Shown: positions 30,302-39,477, counted from the stretch's first letter. The stretch is DNA of 51,183 nt from Eubacteriaceae bacterium (GCA_910574915.1 CAJTCR010000038.1:1-51183), one strand, 5' to 3'. Notes: generated by a model from the sequence alone, not told the origin. Made by a program: numbers and translations.

Positions 30302-32353
30302 ATGGCAAAACAGAAAAAAACGAAAAAAAAATACCGCGGCTTCTGGATTTTTTTTAAATTGCAGCTTTTACTGCTTTTGCTGCTTGTGGCAGGGACAGGA
30401 TATTATTTTGCAGGCGGATATGCCCAGACGATCTCACAGTTAAAAGAGGATGCAGACCTTTTGGTGGCAAAATCCAACAAAAGCATCTTTCGAAAAGGGG
30501 AGACAGGTCTGGTATACGGTTCGGATGGTAAGCTGCTTAAGGCATATAAGGGAGAAAAGGATTCTTATTATTTGGAATATAAAGACATCCCTGAGAATGT
30601 AATTAAGGCATTTGTCTCTGTGGAGGACAGAAAATTTTATAAACACAAGGGGGTCGATTATCTTGCGATCTTACGTGCCGTAATCGCTATGTTCCGCAAT
30701 GGGGAAGTAACACAGGGAGGCAGCACTATCACCCAGCAGCTTGCGCGCACCATATTTTTGAGCAACGAGGTAACGTGGGAGAGAAAGATGGAGGAGATTT
30801 TTATTGCACGCAACCTGGAAGCGAAATATACCAAAAATCAGATTATGGAATTTTATGTAAATAATATTTACTTTGGCAACGGCTACTACGGCATCCAGGC
30901 GGCAGCTCAGGGATATTTCAGCAAAAGCATTGACAAGCTCGACCTGTCACAGACCGTTTTTTTATGCGCGATCCCGAATAATCCATCGCTGTACGACCCG
31001 GTGCATCATAAAAAAAATACAATCGGACGCCGCGACCGGATGCTCACAGCCATGTATGAGCAGGGGGAAATATCGCTCGCAACGTCCAAAGATGCCAAAG
31101 CAGAAAAAATAAAGCTTAAACGAAAAAAAGGCATAAAAAAGAATGATTATGTAGAGACGTTTGTCAATTACTGCGCAGTACGTGCATTAATGAAACAGCA
31201 GGGATTTGAATTTCAGTATTACTTTGATTCATCAAAAGAAGAGAAAAAATATAATCGTAAATATAGAAAATTATACCGCGAATGCGAAAGCAGCCTGTAT
31301 ACGTCCGGCTATCGGATCTATACGTCTATTAATATGAAGCAGCAGACAAAATTACAGGAAGCCATCGATAACGGACTGAATGGTTTTCAGGATGTAAACG
31401 ACGAAGGGGTATACAAGCTGCAAGGCGCCGGAGTAACGATTGATAATACTACCGGATATGTAACGGCAGCCGTAGGCGGCAGATCGCAGGATTTCGAAGG
31501 CTACACCTTTAACCGTGCCTATCAAAGCTTTCGTCAGCCAGGCAGTGCCATCAAGCCGCTGCTTGTCTATACGCCGATGCTAGAGCGCGGCTATACGCCG
31601 GATACAATGGTTTCGGATACACCGATTGAAGACGGCCCTTCCAACACAGACGGCGTGTATGAAGGCACGATTTCCATTCGCCATGCAGTAAAGAGATCCA
31701 AAAACACCATTGCCTGGAAGCTGCTGGATGAGCTGTCGCCGGTAGCAGGTCTTTCCTATTTAAAAGCAATGAACTTTACAAAGCTCGACCCGGAAGATGA
31801 AAGGCTGCCAATCGCGCTGGGCGGCTTTACGATCGGCGTATCGCCGTTAGAAATGGCAGCGGGCTTTGCGACACTGCAAAATGACGGCTGCTACCGCGAA
31901 CCGACCTGCATTATCAAAATAGAAGACACACAGGGAAACCTCATCTACCTCTCAGAGAACGAAGAGGAGGAAAAGAAAAATGCTGACAAAGACCAGGTGC
32001 AAGGCACGCGCATATACAAATCAAATGCTGCGCGTATGATGACCGACATGCTACAGACCGTCTTTACCGAAGGCACAGCCAGAGGCTTAGGGCTTGGCGA
32101 TATGCCCTGCGCAGGCAAAACCGGAACGACAAACGACAACAAAGACGGCTGGTTCGCAGGCTACACCCGCTATTACACAACAAGCATCTGGGTCGGCTAT
32201 GACCAGCCCGAAACACTGCCAGGGCTAAACGGCTCCACCTATCCAGGGCATATCTGGCAAAATTACATGTCGTCAATCCATGAAAACACGACGCCAATGA
32301 GCTTTATCCCGTATATCGAGCAAAAAGGAGTAGATCAGGATTTTTCTGAATAA
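30302..32353 (+). CDS. Class A penicillin-binding protein (PBP1a-like)
   Basis: A 683-aa bifunctional peptidoglycan synthase. A membrane anchor (about 16-38) is followed by a GT51 glycosyltransferase domain with SVEDRKFYKHKGVD (catalytic Glu108) and GGSTITQQLAR. The transpeptidase domain has SAIK (Ser415, Lys418), SKN (466-468) and KTG (606-608). It ends soon after the transpeptidase, without PASTA repeats. Divergent from the lipoprotein gene; the 268-bp gap between them is AT-rich with no clear consensus promoter. Ends 168 bp before tRNA-Pro. Confidence 0.95.
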   Translation: MAKQKKTKKKYRGFWIFFKLQLLLLLLLVAGTGYYFAGGYAQTISQLKEDADLLVAKSNKSIFRKGETGLVYGSDGKLLKAYKGEKDSYYLEYKDIPENVIKAFVSVEDRKFYKHKGVDYLAILRAVIAMFRNGEVTQGGSTITQQLARTIFLSNEVTWERKMEEIFIARNLEAKYTKNQIMEFYVNNIYFGNGYYGIQAAAQGYFSKSIDKLDLSQTVFLCAIPNNPSLYDPVHHKKNTIGRRDRMLTAMYEQGEISLATSKDAKAEKIKLKRKKGIKKNDYVETFVNYCAVRALMKQQGFEFQYYFDSSKEEKKYNRKYRKLYRECESSLYTSGYRIYTSINMKQQTKLQEAIDNGLNGFQDVNDEGVYKLQGAGVTIDNTTGYVTAAVGGRSQDFEGYTFNRAYQSFRQPGSAIKPLLVYTPMLERGYTPDTMVSDTPIEDGPSNTDGVYEGTISIRHAVKRSKNTIAWKLLDELSPVAGLSYLKAMNFTKLDPEDERLPIALGGFTIGVSPLEMAAGFATLQNDGCYREPTCIIKIEDTQGNLIYLSENEEEEKKNADKDQVQGTRIYKSNAARMMTDMLQTVFTEGTARGLGLGDMPCAGKTGTTNDNKDGWFAGYTRYYTTSIWVGYDQPETLPGLNGSTYPGHIWQNYMSSIHENTTPMSFIPYIEQKGVDQDFSE

Positions 32354-32520
32354 GTGATTATTGAAGACAGAGAAAAGGCAGGAGTTATACAGAGGCTGGA
32401 ATATTTGAAAAAAGTTTGAAAAATTATAAAAAATTACTGGACAAATAATGGTTTGTATGGTAACATAATTCAGGTGATAAGTTTAGTGCTTTTTTAAATT
32501 GTATCACATTGAATTATGAT

Positions 32521-32594
32521 CGATGCGTGGCTCAGTTTGGTAGAGCGCTGCGTTCGGGACGCAGAGGCCGCAGGTTCAAATCCTGTCGCATCGA
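32521..32594 (+). tRNA. tRNA-Pro (CGG)
   Basis: Acceptor CGATGCG/CGCATCG with C1-G72 and A73, as in proline tRNAs. Anticodon stem CTGCG/CGCAG with loop TTCGGGA (anticodon CGG). T-loop TTCAAAT. The integrase gene on the opposite strand ends 118 bp downstream, so the 3' half is a probable attachment site. Confidence 0.95.
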
Positions 32595-32608
32595 TTCTTG
32601 GCAGGGGC

Positions 32609-32650
32609 ACCGGAAACCGCTTAGATAAAGGGTTTCCGGTTCTTTTTTTG
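32609..32650 (+). terminator. Terminator of tRNA-Pro
   Basis: ACCGGAAACC pairs with GGTTTCCGGT (32631-32640), followed by TCTTTTTTTG. Confidence 0.9.
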
Positions 32651-32686
32651 TTTTGTAGTTAGCAAACTTGTCTTGTGATTTTGGTC

Positions 32687-32710
32687 AGTTCTACAAAAAG
32701 TTCTACAAAA
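32687..32710. repeat. Tandem 12-bp repeat beside the integrase
   Basis: AGTTCTACAAAA occurs twice in tandem, ending one base before the integrase stop codon. Short direct repeats between a tRNA attachment site and int are typical arm-type binding sites of tyrosine integrases. Function inferred. Confidence 0.6.
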
Positions 32711-32711
32711 C

Positions 32712-33956
32712 CTATTGAAACAGATTATTGCATGATTCCGAGAGCTGCTCTAAGTCATCTGGCATCTCATTCATCCGTTCTTTATTAAAGTGGCTGTATA
32801 TGTTTAGTGTTGTACTGGTGTCTGAATGTCCGAGCCAGTATTGCAGCTTTTTTACATCCCAGCCTTTGTTAATCAGAAGAGATGCGCAGGTATGGCGTAG
32901 TTTATGTAATGTGATTTCGGGGCGTCCATAAGCTTTTGTAGCCTTACAGAACAGTTTCGAGATATAATCAGGTCCATATGGCTTTCCATCTTCCCATGTG
33001 AATATATAATCGCTTTCAAAGTAAGAATCCCCAAAGAACTTCCGGTTTGCATTCTGTTCGGCTTTTATCCTGGCAAGGCACTGTTCGGCTGTTGGAAAGA
33101 GTGCAAGTGTCCGATAACTGTTTATGGTTTTTGTAGAGTCTTTTGCTTCGGTGGTCTTTACTCTTACAACCGTATGTTGGATACAAAGCGTCTTTTTGAC
33201 ATAATCAATGGCGTCCCATTTCAATCCAAGAATTTCAGAACGGCGCAGTCCATAATAAATGCCGAAAAAGCAAATAGGAACCAATTTGTAAAAATGTGAA
33301 GTTTTATCACTGGCGAGGAAATCCATTAAGTCTTTACATTCAGATTCTGTTAAAAATAGCATATTCTCTTGGTAATCTTTATTTTTTTTCCCATGCACGG
33401 ATACTAAAGTTACCGGATTGGTTGTAACCAGTCCATCTATGGCAGCTTGGTTGTAGACAGATAACAGTATGCTTTTAATGGAACGTACCGTACGAACTGC
33501 AAGAGGTTCTTTTACAGATGTTTTTCGGTTGGTTTTTCCATATTGGAGCAGATACGTTATAAATTTGTCTATAGTGCCGGCTGTTACATCTTTTAGCCGG
33601 GGATCTGTGACCTTGAAGTAATTGAAAATTTGTGAAGATCTGTATGCATAGGATTCGTAGGTTGAACGTTCTAATTCGTTCTTTTTCCGAGATAACCACT
33701 GATCCAAATAATCACATAAGGTAATATTAGGGTCAATATCTGCCTGGTACTCTTTTGGCAAGCTTTCCAGGTACGAAAAATTGACGATAGCTTCATTTTT
33801 CATAGCTTCTGCTTTGCGTTTATTTCCTTTTACTTCAAGGTGCGTAGATATCATTTTTTGTCGCCATTTATGAGATATGGGGTCTTTATAACTAAGCTTG
33901 ACATAATAGTAGCTTTGCCCGGAAGTATTTTGTTTGGTTATCAGTATGCCCGTCAC
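32712..33956 (-). CDS. int: Tyrosine recombinase/integrase
   Basis: A 414-aa site-specific recombinase. The N-terminal arm-binding region (about 1-60) is of the AP2/Tn916-Int type. The SAM-like core-binding domain lies at about 75-180 and the catalytic domain at about 205-400. GLRRSEILGLKW supplies the first catalytic Arg, HKLRHTCASLL the H-x-x-R, LGHSDTSTT the second His, and NIYSHF the nucleophilic Tyr. GTG start with GGAGAG upstream. The 3' end faces the tRNA-Pro gene, as usual for elements integrated at a tRNA. Confidence 0.95.
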   Translation of the reverse strand: MTGILITKQNTSGQSYYYVKLSYKDPISHKWRQKMISTHLEVKGNKRKAEAMKNEAIVNFSYLESLPKEYQADIDPNITLCDYLDQWLSRKKNELERSTYESYAYRSSQIFNYFKVTDPRLKDVTAGTIDKFITYLLQYGKTNRKTSVKEPLAVRTVRSIKSILLSVYNQAAIDGLVTTNPVTLVSVHGKKNKDYQENMLFLTESECKDLMDFLASDKTSHFYKLVPICFFGIYYGLRRSEILGLKWDAIDYVKKTLCIQHTVVRVKTTEAKDSTKTINSYRTLALFPTAEQCLARIKAEQNANRKFFGDSYFESDYIFTWEDGKPYGPDYISKLFCKATKAYGRPEITLHKLRHTCASLLINKGWDVKKLQYWLGHSDTSTTLNIYSHFNKERMNEMPDDLEQLSESCNNLFQ

Positions 33957-34020
33957 GTTATATCTCTCCTTTCAATAAGCGGGCGTGCTATAATAATATT
34001 AGCACATCCTCCGGCATTTG

Positions 34021-34194
34021 TCATGATGTTGAACAAAATAAGATAACATCCGCTTTACGAATCCGATAAATACGTCCAATGCGTTTTGCAGGAAGCTCGC
34101 CTGATTGAATAAGAGCATAGACGGTATTTTTGGATATGTGCAGCATTTTACATACTTCATTGACATTTACGATATCTGTAAATGTATCAAACAT
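34021..34194 (-). CDS. Excisionase-like small DNA-binding protein
   Basis: A 57-aa winged-helix/MerR-like protein of the excisionase (DNA-binding domain) family. VNEVCKMLHISKNTVYALIQ forms the helix-turn-helix, and GELPAKRIGRIYRIRKADV the wing. ATG 34194 follows AAGGAGG. It lies just upstream of int on the same strand, the standard xis-int order, and would favour excision. Two more proteins of this family are encoded at 47525 and 49181. Confidence 0.88.
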   Translation of the reverse strand: MFDTFTDIVNVNEVCKMLHISKNTVYALIQSGELPAKRIGRIYRIRKADVILFCSTS

Positions 34195-34214
34195 AGGTAC
34201 GCCTCCTTCTTTTT

Positions 34215-34245
34215 GAGGATGAAAGCATGAACGATTTTCATCCTC
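34215..34245. promoter_or_regulatory. GGATGAAA inverted repeat upstream of the excisionase gene
   Basis: Perfect 10-bp arms GAGGATGAAA (34215-34224) and TTTCATCCTC (34236-34245) with an 11-nt spacer, in the leader of the gene starting at 34194. A second hairpin with the same GGATGAAA arms lies in the leader of the 40202 gene. Candidate shared operator or RNA leader element. Confidence 0.55.
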
Positions 34246-34250
34246 AATAT

Positions 34251-34280
34251 TCTATATTAATAGGTTAATATATATTTAAA
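34251..34280 (-). promoter_or_regulatory. Leftward promoter of the excisionase/int unit
   Basis: Minus strand TTAAAT at 34279-34274, 17-bp spacer, TATAGA at 34256-34251. The -35 and first part of the spacer form TTTAAATATATATTAA, matching two other leftward promoters of the element (40325-40353 and 47456-47484). Confidence 0.6.
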
Positions 34281-34284
34281 ATAG

Positions 34285-34305
34285 CTGGCAATTTGATTTT
34301 GCCAG
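34285..34305 (-). terminator. Weak terminator after the ATPase gene
   Basis: CTGGCAA/TTGCCAG with a 7-nt loop, followed on the minus strand by CTATTTTAAAT, just past the stop codon of the gene at 34311. The T tract is poor. Confidence 0.5.
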
Positions 34306-34310
34306 ATTGT

Positions 34311-35771
34311 TTATACTCCGATCTCACCTGACATTGCATGAATAGACCTGTACATATCTGTCAAGTGATGATAGAAGTTAGTCACTTCCCATTTCAAGAA
34401 AGGCATACGCGTAGGTGCTTTTGCTCTTTTGGTTAATTCTTTAAATTGGCAGTCTGTTAAACGAATGACCATTATGGAAATGTCTGACTCTGAAACGCTG
34501 TGATATTTAAAGGTGTACGTCTTATGTTTATTGCTGATGTAATGATACATGCACATATTTAATGCAAACAGTATTTGGTGCAGTTCTTTTGGTCCAAAGG
34601 GTCGTAAATGTATTTTATTTTCGCTGCATAGTTTATGCAGTTCAGTATTCATAAAGCTTAAAAGTGCATCATCTCTAATAATCATGAGTGGCGTATTTGT
34701 ATTGCAATATTTTGGGTATCCATATAAATATTCTGTATTTTCTATTAATATGACGGAAGAGTTTTCGTTACTGAGTATTAGATCTTGTGGATTATAATAA
34801 AATCCTATAGGCATTTCTACACAATCTGATGGACAGTACCGAGGAAAAGATTCACTCTTGTAATAGCAGGTTCCCATACACATAGCTTCACAAAGCTCTG
34901 CTTCTTTTGGCTTTATAGGAGAAAATGCCTGGTCTGTAATTAATAATTGAAATAATTTTTGCACAAGCGTTTCTCTGCTTAACGTGCTGGTTTCCCTTTT
35001 TTCCCAGGCTCTCATATAAGTTTTTTCTATTTTATTTTTAGAAACAGTAACATGATAGATGTTTTCTGCAAATTCGCAAAAAACAAGCCTGGATGCATAA
35101 TATGCAAAAAACAAGCTTATGCTTCGGGGATTTTTACCTATATTTTTTTCTCGAAAAACCCTTAACAGATTTTTATAATTATAATTTTGCCTGTTTTTTT
35201 CATACCATTGTGCAAACTCACTGAAAATTTCATTCAGTAAGTATTTTTTGTTCATTAAGTAATCTAAAATATCTTTAAGTTTCTTATCATTCAGTACATT
35301 ATTTACTTGTAATTCTAATAAACGTTCCTTGCAAGATCCTGTGATACGTGCAAGAGCTTTTTCTTCTGCCGTAATAATTAATAATGGCATGATACCACTG
35401 TAACTCAAGCGGGCGACTTCATCTAAAAAAGTATAAGCTTTTTCTCTTGCAGCATGGGAAACAAAAGCAGCAAAATCATCTAACAGAACATAGGTATCTG
35501 TAATATTCAGCAGTTCTTTTTTTACGGCAGATACTTTGTCTGTAAATGAAAATTCCTTGACATTATTTGGTGTACATGCGCGTGCAATAGTTGTTTTCCC
35601 CGAACCAGGTTTGCCTGTTAATGTTAGAACAGGGAAGTCCTTGAATCCATTTTTCATAAGGTCTGGTTTGATAACTGCCAAGGTATTGCTCAAAAGAGTT
35701 AGGGTAAATGGTCCGGATTCAAAAGCAGATATTAATTGAGATTCAAATATGGTACACCCTTTCTTCTCCAT
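34311..35771 (-). CDS. P-loop ATPase with cysteine cluster, function unknown
   Basis: A 486-aa protein. Walker A LTGKPGSGKTT is at residues 51-61 and a Walker B-like YVLLDDF at 94-100, so it probably binds and hydrolyses ATP. The middle (about 180-285) is helical. Residues 294-317 hold a cysteine cluster with spacing C-x3-C-x3-C-x10-C-x3-C, possibly a metal site. The C-terminal ~170 residues match nothing I know. ATG 35771 follows GAGGA; the frame is open to 35846. Cotranscribed with the helical protein at 35892. Their place between int/xis and the regulatory genes is where cargo such as defence or toxin systems usually sits. No function is claimed. Confidence 0.75.
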   Translation of the reverse strand: MEKKGCTIFESQLISAFESGPFTLTLLSNTLAVIKPDLMKNGFKDFPVLTLTGKPGSGKTTIARACTPNNVKEFSFTDKVSAVKKELLNITDTYVLLDDFAAFVSHAAREKAYTFLDEVARLSYSGIMPLLIITAEEKALARITGSCKERLLELQVNNVLNDKKLKDILDYLMNKKYLLNEIFSEFAQWYEKNRQNYNYKNLLRVFREKNIGKNPRSISLFFAYYASRLVFCEFAENIYHVTVSKNKIEKTYMRAWEKRETSTLSRETLVQKLFQLLITDQAFSPIKPKEAELCEAMCMGTCYYKSESFPRYCPSDCVEMPIGFYYNPQDLILSNENSSVILIENTEYLYGYPKYCNTNTPLMIIRDDALLSFMNTELHKLCSENKIHLRPFGPKELHQILFALNMCMYHYISNKHKTYTFKYHSVSESDISIMVIRLTDCQFKELTKRAKAPTRMPFLKWEVTNFYHHLTDMYRSIHAMSGEIGV

Positions 35772-35891
35772 CTTATTTTCCTCGCTTTCATCATAGTTAG
35801 TTTTTTGATATAGATGCATTATATAATGACGTTGGGGAAAATGCATTGGTGAAGACAGGGTGATACTTACATATTTTAGAAAAAATATTTG

Positions 35892-36581
35892 TTAGTTTTT
35901 TGATGAATTTTTCATTGACAAGTCATCTGGATTGTGATAAAACGCATCCATTATTTTTTCCTCATTTAAAAAACGCGTAGTGTCTTCTATTTGTTTAATA
36001 AAAGAATTTAAAAGCTCTTCGTAGACAAGCATTAGTGACGGTTCCAGATCTTTATTAAGGTTTTCGTCATTAAATAAATCCAGTAGATGTTCCAGAGCAT
36101 CTTTAAAGTGCGTATATTCTTTGATCCCCTGCAATATGGGAGACTTTATAACATATTCATTTTCTTTGCAATAATTAATTATTTCCTTACATATTACAGA
36201 TCTCGCGTTTTTGTACTGTTCCTTAGTCATTAATATGCCGTTTTCTGTAATGACAGGGATTAAATGCAGTAATATTTCAGTCGTTTTGTAATATATAAGA
36301 TAATCTTGAGGTTCCGTGTCTTTTTTTTCCCATAAGTCCAGTAAATCTTTAAAAATCTTGAAATTTTCAAGCCAATCATTTTTTGCATAATGATCTTTAA
36401 TTGTTTGGATAGTTCCACCAACAAAGAAACGGGACGTGCTATAAAGCTCTTCCATTAATTTATCCGGATCTTTAACAGCATTGAATCTAAAATAAGACTT
36501 CTCATTATAATAGGAATAGATATTTTTTGCTTTTTCAGAAAAATGCAGTTTTTCTAGTAATTCTTTAAATTTTGAAGCCAT
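35892..36581 (-). CDS. Helical protein of unknown function, partner of the ATPase
   Basis: A 229-aa, lysine-rich, all-helical soluble protein, very AT-rich in codon use compared with the chromosomal genes to its left. No motif, signal peptide or membrane helix is seen. The start ATG follows TAGGAG. It is the first gene of the two-gene unit with the ATPase, 120 bp upstream of it, and has its own candidate operator at 36619-36654. Confidence 0.7.
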   Translation of the reverse strand: MASKFKELLEKLHFSEKAKNIYSYYNEKSYFRFNAVKDPDKLMEELYSTSRFFVGGTIQTIKDHYAKNDWLENFKIFKDLLDLWEKKDTEPQDYLIYYKTTEILLHLIPVITENGILMTKEQYKNARSVICKEIINYCKENEYVIKSPILQGIKEYTHFKDALEHLLDLFNDENLNKDLEPSLMLVYEELLNSFIKQIEDTTRFLNEEKIMDAFYHNPDDLSMKNSSKN

Positions 36582-36618
36582 TAGTTTTAATCTCCTAATA
36601 AAATATATTTAATATATG

Positions 36619-36654
36619 AGGTAGGAAATGTACTACCTAATACATTATCTACCT
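36619..36654. promoter_or_regulatory. AGGTAG/CTACCT operator-like repeats before the cargo operon
   Basis: AGGTAG (36619-36624), CTACCT (36633-36638) and CTACCT (36649-36654): an inverted pair with an 8-nt spacer plus a third half-site. It lies about 40-75 bp upstream of the 36581 start, where a repressor would control the helical protein/ATPase unit. Confidence 0.5.
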
Positions 36655-36692
36655 TATATTAAAGGATAATTTCCAATTTTACAACTTATGTC

Positions 36693-36732
36693 AAAAAAAG
36701 AACCTTGCTTTATTATAAACAAGATTCTTTTT
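36693..36732 (-). terminator. Terminator after the zinc-ribbon membrane gene
   Basis: AAAAGAACCTTG pairs with CAAGATTCTTTT (one mismatch), flanked by A and T runs, so it can terminate in both directions. It separates the 39433-36813 unit from the 36581-34311 unit. Confidence 0.75.
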
Positions 36733-36812
36733 ACTACAGAAATCAGCTATTAAATTCAGTGAAAAGAAATATGGATTTATTAAAAAATGTAGTAGTTTAT
36801 ATTTGTGATAAT

Positions 36813-37169
36813 TTAGGCTGCCCAAAACAAAAAAAGCCACATTACGACTGCCAAAAGTGATAAGACAAATCCTGTAGTTGCCATCCCCGTTTTCTTTGTT
36901 TTATCCTGCCTGCCGAGTATACCAAAGATAATGCCTAGGATTTCTGGCAGGAAAAAGACGCCAAAAGTCATTACGCTAATAATGCCTAGGATAAAAGACA
37001 CAATTCCCATGCCGGACTGTTTCATGTTGTTTTTTTGTTCATTTAGCTGGCGTTGGGTTAACGGTTCTTCTGATTTGTTTGTAATGGTTTCCTGCTTAGC
37101 GCCGCATTCATCACAAAATATGGCTTGGTCCTCTAATTCTGCGCCGCATTTGATACATAGTTTGCTCAT
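36813..37169 (-). CDS. Zinc-ribbon/DUF4190 membrane protein
   Basis: A 118-aa protein. An N-terminal zinc ribbon (CIKCGAELEDQAIFCDECGA, Cys pairs at 5/8 and 19/22) is joined by a polar linker to two membrane helices (about 52-80 and 95-117), with the layout of DUF4190. It resembles many small gut-bacterial proteins with a zinc-ribbon head and a membrane tail. ATG 37169 follows GGAGG. The frame is open to 37214, but that would overlap the upstream gene. Fourteen bases after the 749-aa zinc-ribbon gene. Confidence 0.8.
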   Translation of the reverse strand: MSKLCIKCGAELEDQAIFCDECGAKQETITNKSEEPLTQRQLNEQKNNMKQSGMGIVSFILGIISVMTFGVFFLPEILGIIFGILGRQDKTKKTGMATTGFVLSLLAVVMWLFLFWAA

Positions 37170-37183
37170 ATATAAGTTTCCTC

Positions 37184-39433
37184 CTATTTGATCTTTGTCC
37201 CGCATTGGCTGCAAAATTTTTTATTTGCGTTTACATTGTTTCCGCATGTTGGACATTTCGTGCTTTCAGCCAAGTAGCTGCTCCGTCCATTTCCTACAGG
37301 TGTTCCGCACTGGCTGCAAAATTTTTTTCCTTTTAGGAGCAGCTTCCCACAATTTTTGCATGTTATTTGCACTTCTGTCTCAAATTCAAATGGTTCTTCA
37401 ATAGTGCCAATCCGTTTATTTGCCGATGGGAAATCTGTTTGGTTATTTTCCTGTATATTTGGCGGCATAATATCATTTTCTGAATGAACTTGTTTATCTG
37501 GCAGCATGGTATTTGCGGTTATCTCAGGTTGTGTATTAGATGATATGGCTTTTGTTACAATGCTTACAAGTTTGTCTATAGTATTGCCCTGTCCTGATGG
37601 AGCGGCATTTTCATTGTGATCTGGATTGCTTGTATCATTTTGCTTAGAATTGATGAAAGCAGATAGCTCGTTCTCTATAGGAACAATATCTGTCCGGCAA
37701 ATACCAGATACCAAGGAAGTCAATAGATCAGCATATTCCTGTTTGCTTTTATCTGGCAGGTAGGTTGGAGAGCCTAATGTCAGGACGGTTCCCTTTTCAT
37801 TACACAGGACTGAAAAACCGTTGTTTTCTGGTTTTATAAGTGTAAGATCTGTTAGAGGCAGACGCTGGTCTTTTTTCTTATCATATTCAATTAACTTCCT
37901 TGTCGTAAGTACAGTTCCCTTTTGGCATCCGCCCAACAGCGTTTGGTCAATAAAAAGCAAGCCGATTCCATCTTCGGGAGTGAATGCAGGCGCTTTATTT
38001 TTTTTATTTCCAGCAAAATCATAGAAATGAACTTTGTTTTTCAATGGTTGGTATAAAGGCTGTTTTATGATTATTTCCTGAAAGCATTTCAGAAAAGTTT
38101 CCGGATTGGAAAGCTGTTGTATAATTTCCTGTTTGTACAGATAAGGTTTCCATAACTCGCTCAGCCGTTTGGGTATCTGTATGGTAAAAGCTTCTTTTTC
38201 AAGATATTCGATGCTGTTGATTTCTGCTTCATAGGAGGCGCGACAATTTTCATCAAGGAGATTGACAGCATCCCAATCGAATTGTTCGCATTGTGTATAA
38301 AATGTCTCTATATCTTTTTCGATATTTCTGGCAATTTCCCTTGTTTCGTATTCAATTCCTTCTACAGTTCTAAGTGCCTGGTCGATTTTCTGCCACTTTG
38401 CGTCAAAAATGGATAAGTAGGAATCTGCTGTAATGCCATACTCTGCGCATTTTTGAAGTACAGCTTCCTTTTCTGTTAGCAAGGCGTCTTCTGTTTCGTA
38501 ATTCTTCTGCTCGATGTCACCGAATATCTTTTTAATCTGGGCTGTTTTTAATGGTTTTAAGTCATATCCGAAAAATATGCCCATTTGCTCAATGCTGCAA
38601 TCTGCATCTCCGTAGGTTATAATGGCGTATTGCAGCAGTTCTTTATTCTGCGGAGTGTATGTGAGCGCCTGGATGATTGCGCTGCACATTTTGTTTTCTG
38701 GTATTTTATTTTGCAGAATATTATTAGTTAATGACTGTGCTTGTGAAGCCTCGCTTTTAGAAATTGTTTCATATGCAATATCAGTGTTTGCAGTAATAAT
38801 TTCCATTACCTTATCGCAAATTTGGTATACTGCAAGAAAAATACCGTTCATTAGGCAGTTTTTTACGCTTTGGTCGCGGTATAAGGCAGATTGCTTTACG
38901 GTTGAACATATCTCAGAACCAGTGTTTCCAACGGAATTAAACAGGGAATGCCCGATGCCTGTTGCCATATTCATAGCGCCTGATTTAATACTTGCCGAAA
39001 TGGCGCCGCTAATCCCATATCCATAGCCGGTGAATCTGGCGCGGTTGTTTTTACGCATTTTCCTGTACTCTACAGCTTCTATTTGCGCATCAATGATTTC
39101 TTCATATTGATCGCAAACATTTTCAAAAACTGTGCCAAAATACTCAGTAAAATATTCAGTGCATTGGCTTAAAAGCCCTTCATAATCAATGGTATATATG
39201 TCGTTCTGCTGTATGTAATCTACAGAATCCTTTACTGCTTCCATAAAGATGTCGGCTGCGTCTTGTTCTAACTTTTGGACAACATTGCTTATATTTCCAA
39301 GCCGGGCATACTGGCTGCTTAATTGTTGGCGAGCATTTTCCGCGATATTACGGTATTTCATTGTAATTAGGAAGTAATTAACCCTTGCAGTTGAAAACGT
39401 GATTTTATTTCCTAAAATCTGAAATTCTTTCAT
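37184..39433 (-). CDS. Large zinc-ribbon protein with PH-like domain
   Basis: A 749-aa protein. Residues 1-130 are coiled-coil-like. Residues ~133-175 form a Gly/Ala-rich stretch (GYGYGISGAISASI). Helical segments run to ~480, and a beta-rich region at about 500-610 resembles a YokE-type PH-like domain (LLFIDQTLLGG, then GTVLTTRKLIEYD). A disordered linker follows. Two C-terminal zinc ribbons, CKNCG...CSQCG and CPTCG...CSQCG, close the protein. No catalytic motif is seen. It forms a unit with the small zinc-ribbon membrane protein and faces the XRE gene at 39613. Function unknown. Confidence 0.75.
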   Translation of the reverse strand: MKEFQILGNKITFSTARVNYFLITMKYRNIAENARQQLSSQYARLGNISNVVQKLEQDAADIFMEAVKDSVDYIQQNDIYTIDYEGLLSQCTEYFTEYFGTVFENVCDQYEEIIDAQIEAVEYRKMRKNNRARFTGYGYGISGAISASIKSGAMNMATGIGHSLFNSVGNTGSEICSTVKQSALYRDQSVKNCLMNGIFLAVYQICDKVMEIITANTDIAYETISKSEASQAQSLTNNILQNKIPENKMCSAIIQALTYTPQNKELLQYAIITYGDADCSIEQMGIFFGYDLKPLKTAQIKKIFGDIEQKNYETEDALLTEKEAVLQKCAEYGITADSYLSIFDAKWQKIDQALRTVEGIEYETREIARNIEKDIETFYTQCEQFDWDAVNLLDENCRASYEAEINSIEYLEKEAFTIQIPKRLSELWKPYLYKQEIIQQLSNPETFLKCFQEIIIKQPLYQPLKNKVHFYDFAGNKKNKAPAFTPEDGIGLLFIDQTLLGGCQKGTVLTTRKLIEYDKKKDQRLPLTDLTLIKPENNGFSVLCNEKGTVLTLGSPTYLPDKSKQEYADLLTSLVSGICRTDIVPIENELSAFINSKQNDTSNPDHNENAAPSGQGNTIDKLVSIVTKAISSNTQPEITANTMLPDKQVHSENDIMPPNIQENNQTDFPSANKRIGTIEEPFEFETEVQITCKNCGKLLLKGKKFCSQCGTPVGNGRSSYLAESTKCPTCGNNVNANKKFCSQCGTKIK

Positions 39434-39477
39434 AACCTGTCTCCTTATCGTTAAAGTTAATGCGAGCGGTAGTGTGA

